A stretch of DNA of 29,768 bases from Gryganskiella cystojenkinii (GCA_015852425.1 JAAAIG010000473.1:1-29768), one strand, 5' to 3'. Positions 1 to 9,426 are shown, counted from the first letter of the stretch. The notes: a model not told the origin generated them from the sequence alone. Numbers and translations: made by a program.

Positions 1-288
1 GTGGAAACAGCATTGCATGTACATCAGACATAAATGTGATTTTGCATGGATTTTGTGCACACAAATATTTTGTTCAAATTTTTCCCCTTTTTACATTGAT
101 TTTGTGCGACAAAGCGCGAATCCAGTTTGGATGACAAAAAATCATCCAAATTGGAAGTAGACTGTACTTTTCTCCTTCCTCCTCTCCTCCTACCTTCCTT
201 TCAATGAGTGCGCAGTTGAACACCCGCACAATTGTACACCTAGAACACAATCCAATTAACATTGAGCCGGCTCCATCTAGCATTCTAG
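1..288. other. 5' flank, no gene seen
   Basis: No coding signal is visible on either strand. The stretch holds a 13-bp inverted repeat at 122-154 (listed separately) and then the leader of the gene starting at 289. Confidence 0.6.
122..154. repeat. 13-bp inverted repeat (hairpin)
   Basis: Arms 122-134 and 142-154 are reverse complements except for one position (G125 against T151, a G-U wobble in RNA). They flank a 7-base A-rich loop. This could be a small stem-loop, or the remnant of a terminal inverted repeat of a mobile element. No second copy was noticed in the window. Confidence 0.55.
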
Positions 289-1508
289 ATGTCGCAACCT
301 TCAGGCTTCTTCAATGATGTTCACCAGTGGGAGGACTTGTCAGTCTTTGTCGAGTATCTCCACTCGAGACAACCGCCGAACAATGTAGCGCCATTCCCTG
401 CAGAAAAGTACCTGAAAGTTTTCTACTCATCTCTCAATGCCGACCCAGGACCGAAAGTTGTGCTAACAGAAAAAGTCCTCCGCTTTCTGGAGCACCTGTA
501 AGTATTTCGGCCTTTTGATTGAGATCGTGGAGAATGTGATTTGTTTGGTATAAGATGCGAGTTCGTTTGTCGTAAACCATATGGCAGCCAGAGACCGTAG
601 GAACACGATTGTCTCAAACAATATTTGGAGAGTTGACCGCCAATGTAACCGTTCACATGTAAGTGAAATCTAGGTTCTTACTTCTTTGGTAACTAGTTTT
701 GTTTCAAAGGAGTCCTGACCAAGGCACTATTTTGTTTGACATACAGCGGTGAGAAAGCACTCGAAGCATCGAAGATTAAGCGGAGATGCGGAAGGAACGC
801 GGAAAAACATCGGACGCAGAATGCAAAGTTGATTATCGAGCTATCAAACATCGAGTTCAAGTCCCAGGATGCTATTGCGCAAAAATATTCGCCTTGCTCG
901 CTGTATCCAGGAGCGTCATCTCTCGTTCGATATGGAAACTTCACCCATCGTTAGAGGGGACGTTCAAAGTCTATTACTGTACGCTAAAAGAAATCTTATT
1001 TTTCTCTCTTGTACTAATCAACCTCTATGGTTTGTGTAATATGTAGGGTTTGTTGGGACCTTTCATAGCATGGTGCAGATGGATGATATTCACGTTGCTG
1101 GTGAGGTAACATCAACCATCGTAAGCTTTCCCGAGACGTCTGCAGCACTGACAAGGTTCTTGGAGGACAATTCGCTCGCTGAGATCCTCGATTTTATTAT
1201 AAGTACAGTTCATGTCAAAACCATCCATTATTATTGCTACTTCGAAAATGCCAAAGATCAGCACATCCCCAGGTTCAAGAAAGACAGATTCAAGAGCAGC
1301 CTTGTAGCATCTCAAGGACTGCAGGCGATTCGTAAGCGCGAGTTCGGGAATTCTGTTACTTGACACCACAAAAAAGAGGCTCTGGACAATTGTGGAATTC
1401 GGGCGTGAGTTCTACAATGGCGACAACATGAATGGCCGTGTTTCCAATGGCAGCGATGATCCAGGCACCGACATGCGTGACGAGGACTATGTTGAAACTG
1501 GCGTGTAG
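289..1508 (+). pseudogene. Four-exon gene of unknown family with two apparent +1 frameshifts
   Basis: Not recognised. The inferred exons are 289-497, 592-658, 724-978 and 1069-1508. The introns are 498-591 (GTAAGT...CCAG), 659-723 (GTAAGT...CCAAG) and 979-1068 (GTACGC, a TACTAATC branch site, TTCATAG). The reading frame joins cleanly across all three. Protein-like sequence is open throughout, but two internal frame changes are needed. One is near 889-893, where a run of five A would fit as four. The other lies within about 1340-1360, just before the TGA at 1361. After correction the frame reaches TAG at 1506-1508, and an AATAAA lies at 1644-1649. The first frame starts MSQPSGFFNDV and the tail is acidic. 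Well-kept splice sites with two indels of the same sign suggest a recently decayed copy or consensus-sequence indel errors. Exon 3 has the weakest acceptor. Confidence 0.5.
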
Positions 1509-2038
1509 GCGGCGATGATTTTAACTGAGATAGGTTTGTGTAAAACTAGTGAGGTGGATGGAAGAAGGTGGTTCAGGACAGTCCACGTATTACAACAATG
1601 AAAAAAAGAGACTTCAGTATTATCCTCGTCTACTCGCTTTAACAATAAATGATGTGCATTCAAAAGATTGACGTCGTGATGGACTGTCTGTCAACTGATG
1701 GAAGGAGATGTGAATGGAGTTGAATGAGGAAAAGGAAAAAATGCATGAGAAATGGAATCAATGGAATAATTTTTGTTAGGTCTGAACACGTACCAACGGT
1801 GCGGTCACGAGGTGCATTGTAAATTTGACCAGCAAGTGCTTCCTCAATTTTTCTCCCAGTGACCAGACAGACACGCCCAGGGGAAATAACCAGCCCGTTT
1901 TAGAACAAAGGCGTCCATCACACGACGGATTCTTATTCTGCCCAACTCCTTATTTTCTCCTTATTTATCCCCCCCATCTTCCCCCCGCCTTTTCACTTTT
2001 TTTCTTTATCTCTCTCTCTCCATCTTGTATCTCACACT
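1509..2038. other. Intergenic: 3' end of the first gene and CotH leader
   Basis: An AATAAA polyadenylation signal at 1644-1649 fits the upstream gene. The last 120 bases before 2039 are strongly pyrimidine-rich (runs of C and of TC), a common composition for fungal promoters and leaders. No coding sequence can be supported here. Confidence 0.6.
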
Positions 2039-3849
2039 ATGCGCATCCTCCTCCTCACTTTTGTCTTGACCGCAGCGTCCACCGTTTTGGCCGATGGTAA
2101 ACACCCCTCCCCGCCATTTGTTTCCCAACTTTCGCCTATGAGAAACGACCTTTGGACAAAGACGTGACAGTTGACTCGACATCCTAACTTCTCGAGATTT
2201 TCCTCGCGTGATCATATCGGGGTGAATTTTGTTCATCGATCCTAACATCAAACAACCGCTCTACCTTTTTATTTCCAGTGACCTATAATGTAATCGGAAT
2301 TCCTGATGTTCATACCAACACGTTCGCCGTAGAGGTCAACAAAAAGTTATACCCTCTGTCGACGTCCAAAGCCTCATCGCCTTTGTGGTCGGCTAAGGTC
2401 CCTGGCGTTTCGGCCTCGTCAAGCTACCGATATGTGCAGCTCAACCGCAAGAAGGAACCTGTCCAAAAAGAGAAATTTACGCGAAAGTTGGCAAACAACG
2501 ACGCCACTCCGAACGAGTTTTTCAACCGCCAGACCACTTTCACTACCTTTTCTCCGATCAAACAGGTTTACGGGCCGCATGTTCGTCCCGAGACTGCAGG
2601 AGTCTTTGACAAATCGCAGATCGCCACGATCCTCATTACAGCTGATCCCGACGAGTTTACCGACATGCTGAATAACCCAATGGCCGAGGACCCCAAATCC
2701 ATTAAAGCTGGTTTCAAGTTCATCAACGCCGACAACGTTTATTCAGCTGACGAGGTGAAGATCAAGGTCTCCGGTCACGGTTCGCGCAAGTACAGAAAAA
2801 CATCATTGCGAGTAAAGTTTGGCGATAACACGGGCACTTTCTTCGGTCGGTCTGCCATCAAGTTACGCGCAGAGTACGAGGACCCCACTGTATTCCGTGA
2901 GAGGTTGTACCTAGATCTTTTAAACTCTGTCGGCGTGGCAGCCTCTCAGGGAAGCTTTGCACGCGTCTATGTCAATGGCAAGCCCCATGGCTTTTTCTTT
3001 ATGATGGAGGCTATTAATGGACCCATGCTTATGCATACAATTCACCGCGACACTCTCAAGGATGAGAAGGCCCTGGGTTCGCTGTTCCAGATGGGCTCAG
3101 GTCTAACAGCTGGTTTCGCTTACAAAGGCCCAGTCGCTGCCAGCTATGACCCCCAGCTTTATACAAACAGGATACAAGGTAACAACCCCAAAGACGAGCC
3201 CATGCAGCAGCTTATCGCGTTCATGAAGGACCTGAAGGACTGGGACTCGACCGATCCCAACGGAGTCGCCTTCTGGAGCGAACGCCTGGATCTTGACGGT
3301 TGGCTTCGCTCTATGGCGCTTGAGTACCTCACTGGCTCCTGGGATTCGTTTTGGTGGAGGGGCAACAACTACTTTATTTACTACAACCCTCAGCGCGAGC
3401 TCTGGCAGTTCATTCCCTCAGACTTTGACCACACGTTCAGTACTGGTGGACACCCTAACGTTGATACAACCTACAAGAAGTATGGACGGAACACAGCTGC
3501 CGGCAATCACAAACAGCCCATGATCACCAAGCTCATCTACCAGAACAAGGCCATCAACAAGAAATTCGAGGACATCTTGCACACTATTTCCAACGATCTA
3601 GTCAACGAAAAGGTTCTTGATGAGCGCATCAACGCTTATGAGACACAGATTGGACAAGAAGTTGCTTGGGATCACTCTATTGACCGCTCCGCGCTACCAG
3701 GAGTTGACCTCGGTTGGACCATAGAAGATTTCCATCAATCGATCAGGGGGCCAGTCAAGACCATTCCAGCAGAAAAGTCCGTTCCAGTCGGAATAAAGCC
3801 CTGGATCAACAGTCGTTCCAAGAGCGTGGCCCGCCAAATTAAAAAGTGA
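2039..3849 (+). CDS. Secreted CotH-like kinase domain protein
   Basis: Exons 2039-2096 and 2279-3849, 542 residues. The 182-nt intron 2097-2278 has donor GTAAAC, a CTAAC branch site and acceptor TTCCAG. Exon 1 encodes almost exactly the signal peptide (residues 1-18, ending TVLA before D19), which sets the start. The body matches the CotH kinase family: a substrate-grip region IKLRAEYEDPTVFRERLYLD (214-233) with the likely ATP-binding Lys, the segment GSWDSFWWRGNNYFIYYNP (about 372-390) with Asp and paired Asn, and the metal-binding motif IPSDFDHTF (DFD at 401-403). Bacterial CotH phosphorylates spore-coat proteins. Zygomycete CotH proteins are secreted or surface proteins. The C-terminus is basic (ending RQIKK) with no hydrophobic GPI signal, so I infer a soluble secreted protein rather than an anchored one. 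The intron rules out bacterial contamination. Confidence 0.93.
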
Positions 3850-4390
3850 AGACTAATACCTAATACCAGCGTTACTATAATACTCAAAGGAAATAATAAT
3901 AAGTCCTACTCTTGATCGAATTGATTACTCCACTCCTTGGATGCTGTCTCTCAGACTATTATGAATGTAGATTTTTTTTCGATCGCCTTTCTTTTATTAT
4001 CCGACACACAGACTCCATACCTTTTCTCGGCAACGTTGGGGACCCATATACAGCACCAAAAGACACGTCAGACATAGAAACTTGCAATGTTCGAGGGATA
4101 ACACGACCTCCTCTGACGCGATTTCTTTTCTGCGATTAGTCAAGACCCTCTCCCTCATCACTCGAAGAGGTGAAGTAAAACCGAAGTCTACTGGCCACTT
4201 CCAGGCTTGGAAATTCATGCACCCCTCGGACGATCAACAAAATAAACCAAAAACAAGGCGCTATTTGATTTGACAAAGCGAGGCTAAGAAGTGGACAACA
4301 AGTTCGTTTTTTTACTACTATAGTTGCTCGGTTTTATGTTTGATATGAAAACCTATTTTTTTTTCGTAATCGTATCTATCTAGAATGGTC
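3850..4390. other. Convergent intergenic region
   Basis: Lies between the ends of the CotH gene (+) and the M15-like gene (-). Short open frames exist on both strands, but none has a plausible start context, conserved-looking composition or splice partner. An A/T-rich AATAAT repeat at about 3892 may serve the CotH transcript. Nothing else was identified. Confidence 0.5.
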
Positions 4391-4867
4391 TCAGTTAAAG
4401 ACAACATCCCAGTGGCTACCCTCGTCGCAATAGATGTTACCGGATCCACCGGCCTTCCAGCACTTGGCTCCGTCACTACGGACATAAGCAAAAGCAAAGC
4501 TGTTGTGGACGTAGTTGTCCAGGCAGGTCTGGTGCCGGATATCAAGCTTGTAACCGTTCCAATGGGTCTGACCAGATCCTCCGCTGTGACCGGTCTCAGT
4601 GCCTCCGGTGATGACCAAAGAGGAGCAACCGCTGTATCCCTTAAGGGCGATCACAGTGTCGATCGTACCAGAGAGAACACCTTCCAACGAAGTGCAGCTA
4701 GGGTTGTTGCGGTCACTGCAGCCACCTGAAGACGAGACGGAGATGCCATTGGCATTCAATTTGGCGACGGCGGCACCATTAGACATTGGAGAGCCGCTAG
4801 CGGTTGCGGTGGCGAACATGGCCAGGGCGGTGACGGCGCTAAAGATCGTCGAGAAAGAGGCGTGCAT
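4391..4867 (-). CDS. Secreted M15-type (VanX/D-Ala-D-Ala peptidase-like) zinc peptidase homologue
   Basis: 158 residues from the ATG at 4867. An upstream in-frame ATG at 4918 would put 17 residues before the signal peptide, so the downstream start MHASFSTIFSAVTALAMF is preferred. The signal peptide covers about residues 1-24. The mature part has six Cys (50, 58, 81, 115, 136, 147), enough for three disulfides. The zinc site of peptidase family M15 is visible: H102 and D109 in THWNGYKLDIR (H-x6-D), then E149 and H152 in DEGSHWDVVF (E-x2-H-W). The family normally cuts D-amino-acid-containing peptides of bacterial peptidoglycan, so a role against bacteria is an inference. A TTAAATAT box on the minus strand (4969-4976) lies about 100 bases upstream. 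No intron is apparent. Confidence 0.8.
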   Translation of the reverse strand: MHASFSTIFSAVTALAMFATATASGSPMSNGAAVAKLNANGISVSSSGGCSDRNNPSCTSLEGVLSGTIDTVIALKGYSGCSSLVITGGTETGHSGGSGQTHWNGYKLDIRHQTCLDNYVHNSFAFAYVRSDGAKCWKAGGSGNIYCDEGSHWDVVFN

Positions 4868-4968
4868 AGTGATGTCTTTTTTGTGATGAAGGAAAGTTAA
4901 AAGGATGAATAGGGCCAAAAAAAAGGGAAAGATAAAGAAAAGAAGAGAAGGAGAAGAAGAACAAGGTG

Positions 4969-4976
4969 ATATTTAA
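4969..4976 (-). promoter_or_regulatory. Candidate TATA-like element for the M15-like gene
   Basis: The minus strand reads TTAAATAT about 100 bases upstream of the ATG at 4867, in otherwise purine-rich (plus-strand) sequence. Spacing fits a short leader. Assigned by position only. Confidence 0.35.
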
Positions 4977-5746
4977 GCGCGGACGAGATGGGGAGAGGAG
5001 GCAACGCCGTTTTTATTTTTCAAAATGGAAGAAATCCGGGGAACGAGACAAACAAAGTGAAGATCATCTGGAGCAGTGTTGTTTGCGGCGTTGACTCGGA
5101 TCCCCTGGGTGGCGGCGGAAATCTTATGCGCCGCCCAACTTCTTGTGTTCAAATTCCAGGATTTTCTTTCACCGTTACAATAGGCGAAGAGAAAAGAAAA
5201 GAAAAAGTCAACTTCCCAAATGCGTGAGAAATGCCAAAAGTGGGCTCTCGGTAAAAAAAAAAAAGCTTGGATGAGGAAATCAAGGGATGAAATATAGGCT
5301 AGTCACCACCAAAAAGGCGGCGTTGGGTTGGCGGGTGCCATCATAAAAATCAAAAAGAGATGCCAATCAAATCCAGAAAGTGACAGCCTCGTGGGGGCAT
5401 AAAAAACGGCGCGGTCATTGCATTTTTGTTACTACAAAGAGGAGACCAGCATAGACACCAATGGGAGTGGAGCATGCAAGTACAGGTGCAATAGTATCCC
5501 ACTTTTCGGAGTAATATCGCACCGGCACTGTACAGTACGATACTCTATCCTTGAAGTTGACGAAGTCTTCAGGTTGTCGACGCCAATGAAGCGCGGACAA
5601 TCTGCGACGTGGGACCGAAATCGAAAAATACAAGTGTAACAAAGTAACTATGGGAACTGGATCAAAAAAAAAATTGATCGAGAGCACTGCGCTCAAGAGA
5701 AACTTTCGAAGAACGCGTAACACAAAGAAAATTTCGGGGACCGAGA

Positions 5747-5828
5747 GCACAGGGAAAGTTAAAGTGAGACAGAGTCCTGGCTCGAAAGCACAGGGAAAGT
5801 TAATGTACGACAGAGTCCTGGTTCGAAA
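5747..5828. repeat. 41-bp tandem duplication (two copies)
   Basis: Unit 1 is 5747-5787 and unit 2 is 5788-5828. They match at 37 of 41 positions. Each contains GCACAGGGAAAGTTAA and CAGAGTCCTGG and ends in TCGAAA. The sequence after unit 2 resembles the unit for only a few bases, so there are two copies and no longer array. Confidence 0.85.
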
Positions 5829-6551
5829 GCGCGCCGTCGACGCTTTTTCCCACTCGCACTGCTGTTCCTTTCTGTTGGAATCAATAAAACTTCTCTCGCC
5901 ATCATCTCTGGGAACAACGAATGCTTTCTCTCAAGCTTGAAATGTAAGCGTCTGGATTTGCGTGCTTAATGTTCCTTGGTTTTTATTTGAGGAATAGAGA
6001 TGTAGCAGTGCAGATAAAGATGTGCCAGTTAAAATCATGCGTCGTTGCCTGCAGTGGGTTGGTAGAAGGTCTAGATAGGGCACTTCTGACTTTCTGACCA
6101 AAAAGATAAGCTGGAAGGTCAAAGAAAAGATGTTAGAAAAGGATTAGGAAAAACAGTGTAGGTGGTGATAAAAGGAAAAGAGAGATGGCGAGGGAAAAGA
6201 ATGTTGGAAGGACAAAACAATGTCTCAAACTCTATTGCATCAACCTCCTCCGTGTCCTGCACCACCCTGTTCCCCTTGTCTAAGGAGAAGCTCAAGGTGT
6301 TGAAAATAAGAGCGAAAGGAGAAGATATGGTTTTTTACGAGATCAGCGTTTTCTTCCGATTGCAGACCAAAAGAAGGATGCAGTAATGGTTTATGACTAT
6401 GGTCTTAATCCCGTCATCAGTAAAGGGGTTGTTCCTCCCGTACCATGCGTCAAGGGGCACTGTTCACCAGTGGGTTTCCTATTTTTTATCGTCTTTGACG
6501 CAACAAGCGTTCTCGCCATTTTCCTCCAACCGTCCAAGACGGTTATTTTTT

Positions 6552-6557
6552 TTTATT
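6552..6557 (-). terminator. Polyadenylation signal of the small secreted-protein gene
   Basis: TTTATT on the plus strand gives AATAAA on the minus strand, about 128 bases after the stop codon at 6685. Confidence 0.45.
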
Positions 6558-6684
6558 AGAGCTGCGTGTCACAAGAAAATTAAACCTCCTTGTCCTATCT
6601 CCTTGACTTGTAACCCCCGCCATTCCACTATAACTGACTACGTGAAAGAGTGAAGGAATGAAGAACGCGAAAAAAAAAACTACT

Positions 6685-6996
6685 TCACTCAAATTTGACA
6701 CTCTTGAAAATATCATGTCTGCCAGAGTAGGTATCACCACCTTTGACAACAGCTGAATTTCCATCACAGTGGGCACCAACGTAGATCGTGGCATCAAGAT
6801 AGCAGCGGTTGATTACTTTGTACGCCTGAAAGTCGAGCTTCAAGCACGAGTCTTCTTGGGGATCAGAGATGGTTTTCTCCTTGCCCTGATCAGCGTTGAA
6901 GTACGAGAAGGTGCACTTCAGAGCCAGGGCTTGCTGGACAGAAACCAATGCAATGAGCAAAATGGCATTCAAGCGGAATGGGGTGCTAATGAGCAT
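6685..6996 (-). CDS. Small secreted cysteine-containing protein, unknown function
   Basis: 103 residues. The ATG at 6996 is followed by a typical signal peptide (MLISTPFRLNAILLIALVS, cleavage after about residue 26, ending QQALA before LKC). The mature protein of about 77 residues has four Cys (in LKC, DSC, NRC, AHC), which could form two disulfides, and many charged residues. No enzyme motif is visible and the family is not recognised. It fits the general class of small secreted fungal proteins or effector candidates, but that is only a class label. The coding part has one exon. A 5' UTR intron is inferred at 7001-7126 and a TATA box at 7252-7260, which together support a transcribed gene. 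Confidence 0.75.
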   Translation of the reverse strand: MLISTPFRLNAILLIALVSVQQALALKCTFSYFNADQGKEKTISDPQEDSCLKLDFQAYKVINRCYLDATIYVGAHCDGNSAVVKGGDTYSGRHDIFKSVKFE

Positions 6997-7000
6997 GTTG

Positions 7001-7126
7001 CTAGAGTAACATAAGGTATGTCAGGATATTGTGTCTGTCTTTCTCCGTCCAAAACAAAGACCGTCGATTAACATGGTCATCGACTATTGTTCATGATTGG
7101 TTTGAGGGCCACTCTTTAAGTGTTAC
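7001..7126 (-). other. 5' UTR intron of the small secreted-protein gene
   Basis: On the minus strand the donor GTAACA follows CCCAAG, a TCCTGAC branch-like site sits upstream of the acceptor ACTCTAG, and the ATG follows only four bases after the acceptor. Length 126 nt. Inferred from sequence signals alone. Confidence 0.5.
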
Positions 7127-7251
7127 CTTGGGAGTAAGAGAGACAAGTGGGCTGAGGAGGCGAGTGAGGGTGAATGAAGGCTGAGAATACGTTTGACTTG
7201 TTGATGTTTGGTGAGAAAGAAAGAAGCGAAAAAAGCTTATAACGTCCACCG

Positions 7252-7260
7252 TTATATAAA
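7252..7260 (-). promoter_or_regulatory. TATA box for the small secreted-protein gene
   Basis: The minus strand reads TTTATATAA. With a start site about 30 bases downstream and the 126-nt leader intron removed, the spliced leader would be about 100 bases. Confidence 0.5.
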
Positions 7261-8399
7261 CAACAGCATCAAGTGACGACATCGAGAGAAGGAAAGACTA
7301 GGAGAAAAAAATGAATGAACGGCGTACATAAGAGGGATATGAGAGGAAGGGAAGAAATAAACTGTTATGGCGAACAGAAAAAGACGAACAAAAAAAAAAA
7401 TAGGGGTTACAAACCTACGTGTCGTCAAACAAAATGTGGTTGCACATTTTTCTCCATTTTTAGAACATCTGAACAGAGCGCCGTGGCAAAGCGCCGTATA
7501 TTTTTTTTTTTTAGCTTGGTGACGGATCCGCCACTAAAGCTGTCAAAACGAGAACAAAAAGACTCCGTTATGTTAGTCGTTACGTTAGTTTGTCCTGTTT
7601 AAGAACGTTCCACTGTTGTTTCATTGTCGACGTCGTGGAAATGTGAGGCAAGTATTATGCACCTTGATGTTGCACGGTAGTGTTTTGTCGTTGAAGATGT
7701 CGGTGAAAAAAAAAGTTATAATAGATGGCCCAAGAAAAAAATAAAAATAGACGAGGTCTGTGCGAGCGACTCGGAACGCGTTGGGTCCAAATGTTTGTCG
7801 AGTGCGGCGCTTTGGGGTATTACACAAAAATAGGTGCGGACAAACAAAAAAAGCCTGGTTTGAGACCCCTCCTCCTCCAATTGAGATATCTGGGACTTTC
7901 GTAGGAGCACAAAACACTGGAGGAATAACTGGTTTGCGGAAGCCACGCGTTCATAGAGGCATTTTTGATCACATGTACCAATTTTTTGTGTTAAGGGAGT
8001 TGCATTGTATGTTTGCGATCTCGTTGAAGAGCAACAGCTTTGCTCATGAACACCCGTAGCCAATAATATAGACCTAGAAACAGTAGAGGGACGCAAAAAT
8101 GGAGCCGAGCAACGTAAGGGAGTATGAAAATCGAATTTTGGATGTTTAGTCGATATTTGTAGGGAGGTAGGGAAGGACTCGAAATGGACCGCTGAAAACG
8201 GAGGAAGGGATGTTTTCAGTTGTGAATGCAAAGAACCTTGTCTCCGCTCTCAAATTTTTTTTCTAAGGCTTTTGGTGGCGTCAAAAAGATCGAGTAACTT
8301 ACCGGTTGGCATCAAATGGGGTGCAACTCAACTCTCTTTTCCCAAACTCTCATTCTTTCTTTCACCACTCCAGCTCGTCTCTTATTCATTGCGACCACC
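7261..8399. other. Upstream region of the 8400 gene, no gene seen
   Basis: About 1.1 kb of A/T-tract-rich sequence. A 171-codon minus-strand frame (7716-8231) is open but has no good start context, domain or splice evidence. The last 100 bases before 8400 are pyrimidine-rich and end in CCACC, a good initiation context, and are read as the leader of the gene at 8400. Confidence 0.5.
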
Positions 8400-9212
8400 A
8401 TGGTTTCAAACAATAGCCGCGTCAACAAAAAGAAGAAAAAGGCTGCTCGAGCTCACCATGCTCGCAGTATTGGAACCTTTCCGTTGAACGCACAACAGTT
8501 CTCATCCGGATCCCAGTGTTCTTCTTCAGACCCTGCACGTCACAATCCTACTCCTCATGGTCGGTCCCCTTCTCTCGAGGACGTCGATGAGGACTTTGGG
8601 TCACTCGGTGATTCGGACCCTTTCAAAGACGATGATGTCGACAGCGACTACAACAGCATCCCCTCCAACTTCAACGATAACCATACCGGAGATAATAACA
8701 GTTACAAGATTATCTTTTCCTCCACTGGTCGAATCACTCGTCTCGGTTGTTGTGACTCTTTGATGGTCATGGATCGGATGCTCAGGACCCCGGGGCTCTT
8801 TGATGAATTTGTTGATCAACGGGACCAGATCCAGCACCTGATCAAAACTGTCAGTACCATGCTCTTACTCTGGCAAAACACTCAGGTCACCTATTTCATG
8901 AACGAACGCGATCATCTCAAGGTCCAGATCCTCGAAGGACAATCAGGTCGGTTGCAGGACCAGTTGATCCAACTATTGTCTCCAATCACGAATCCTGTTG
9001 GTGAGGAACATTTTTTGGTGCTCGAGTACAAGCCCTTGCTGGATTTGTCCTTGGCCCTGTCAAAGCCAGGTACGTTTCGAAAAGTCATGGCCGCAGCTGA
9101 GCGAGAGTATCAGATCAAGGTCGAGGCGCTTCAGACGATGAAGAAACTTGTGGCAACGATCAAGAGCAAACACGACATCTATGAAGACATGCCTGCAATC
9201 TGGAAGCCTTGA
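8400..9212 (+). CDS. Helical C-module protein of a local four-gene family (member A, half-gene)
   Basis: 270 residues from ATG 8400, chosen because CCACCATGG is an ideal initiation context. An upstream in-frame ATG at 8316 would add 28 leader-like residues. Residues 10-22 are lysine-rich (KKKKKAARAHHAR, NLS-like). Residues 30-100 are Ser/Asp-rich and low in complexity. Residues 119-268 form a predicted helical module that begins SLMVMDRMLRTPGLF and ends DMPAIWKP. It lines up with the C-terminal halves of the genes at 11425 and 13174: the ANHPAMVLDRFL-type start, a mid-module LLSPITNP similar to FFLPITST, and a Trp two or three residues from the end. The N-terminal module of those genes is absent and is carried by the convergent neighbour at 9493. 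No known family recognised. AATAAA at 9421-9426 follows. Confidence 0.75.
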   Translation: MVSNNSRVNKKKKKAARAHHARSIGTFPLNAQQFSSGSQCSSSDPARHNPTPHGRSPSLEDVDEDFGSLGDSDPFKDDDVDSDYNSIPSNFNDNHTGDNNSYKIIFSSTGRITRLGCCDSLMVMDRMLRTPGLFDEFVDQRDQIQHLIKTVSTMLLLWQNTQVTYFMNERDHLKVQILEGQSGRLQDQLIQLLSPITNPVGEEHFLVLEYKPLLDLSLALSKPGTFRKVMAAAEREYQIKVEALQTMKKLVATIKSKHDIYEDMPAIWKP

Positions 9213-9367
9213 GCTGGTGTCTGCCTCCTCCAGGCTTTCTTGCTGGACTAGATCCTGCTGGTTCGTTTCCTTCATCCTCTCTCCTTCAGGCAGTCTTTCT
9301 TACTTTTCAAAGCCTTCCGTTGTCACAATACAGCCTCTATTTGACATGCTTTTTTTCACCCAGCGCA

Positions 9368-9373
9368 TTTATT
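9368..9373 (-). terminator. Candidate polyadenylation signal of the 9493-11049 gene
   Basis: AATAAA on the minus strand, 120 bases after the stop at 9493. It lies upstream of the plus-strand signal of the convergent gene, so the two 3' UTRs should overlap. Confidence 0.45.
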
Positions 9374-9420
9374 TCGAGTGATGAGACAATGTTCACCCCA
9401 TTAGGTTCTCTTTTCCCCCC

Positions 9421-9426
9421 AATAAA
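9421..9426 (+). terminator. Candidate polyadenylation signal of the 8400-9212 gene
   Basis: AATAAA following a C-rich run, 209 bases after the TGA at 9210-9212. Confidence 0.45.

Larger units (their letters stand above)
4919..6684. other. Gene-poor stretch between two secreted-protein genes
   Basis: About 1.77 kb with no supportable gene. Open frames of up to 111 codons occur on both strands at about 5415-5940, but they overlap one another, lack splice partners and have irregular composition. One of them is kept open by the 41-bp duplication at 5747-5828. The end nearest 6684 holds the 3' flank of the small secreted-protein gene, including its polyadenylation signal. No tRNA or transposon feature was found. 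Confidence 0.5.

Noticed and set aside
289..1508. Programmed ribosomal frameshifting in the first gene
   Set aside because: Two shifts would be required, and no slippery heptamer with a downstream structure was recognised. Decay or sequence error is simpler.
1825..2100. Plus-strand frame of 91 codons covering the CotH leader
   Set aside because: It is out of frame with the signal-peptide ATG at 2039 and lies in a pyrimidine-rich leader.
2039..3849. Bacterial contamination as the source of the CotH gene
   Set aside because: A GT-AG intron with branch site separates the signal peptide exon, and the flanking genes are also intron-containing.
5780..5830. GGTTCGAAA and GGCTCGAAA sequences resembling a tRNA T-loop
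   Set aside because: No matching acceptor stem, D-arm or anticodon arm could be found around either copy.
5650..5940. 96-codon plus-strand frame with an internal repeat
   Set aside because: The repeat in the peptide is only the 41-bp DNA duplication. Since 41 is not a multiple of three, the two copies are read in different frames, which argues against coding.
7716..8231. 171-codon minus-strand frame upstream of the 8400 gene
   Set aside because: No initiation context, no domain, irregular composition and a hydrophobic end that comes from a T-rich tract. It also overlaps other frames of equal quality.
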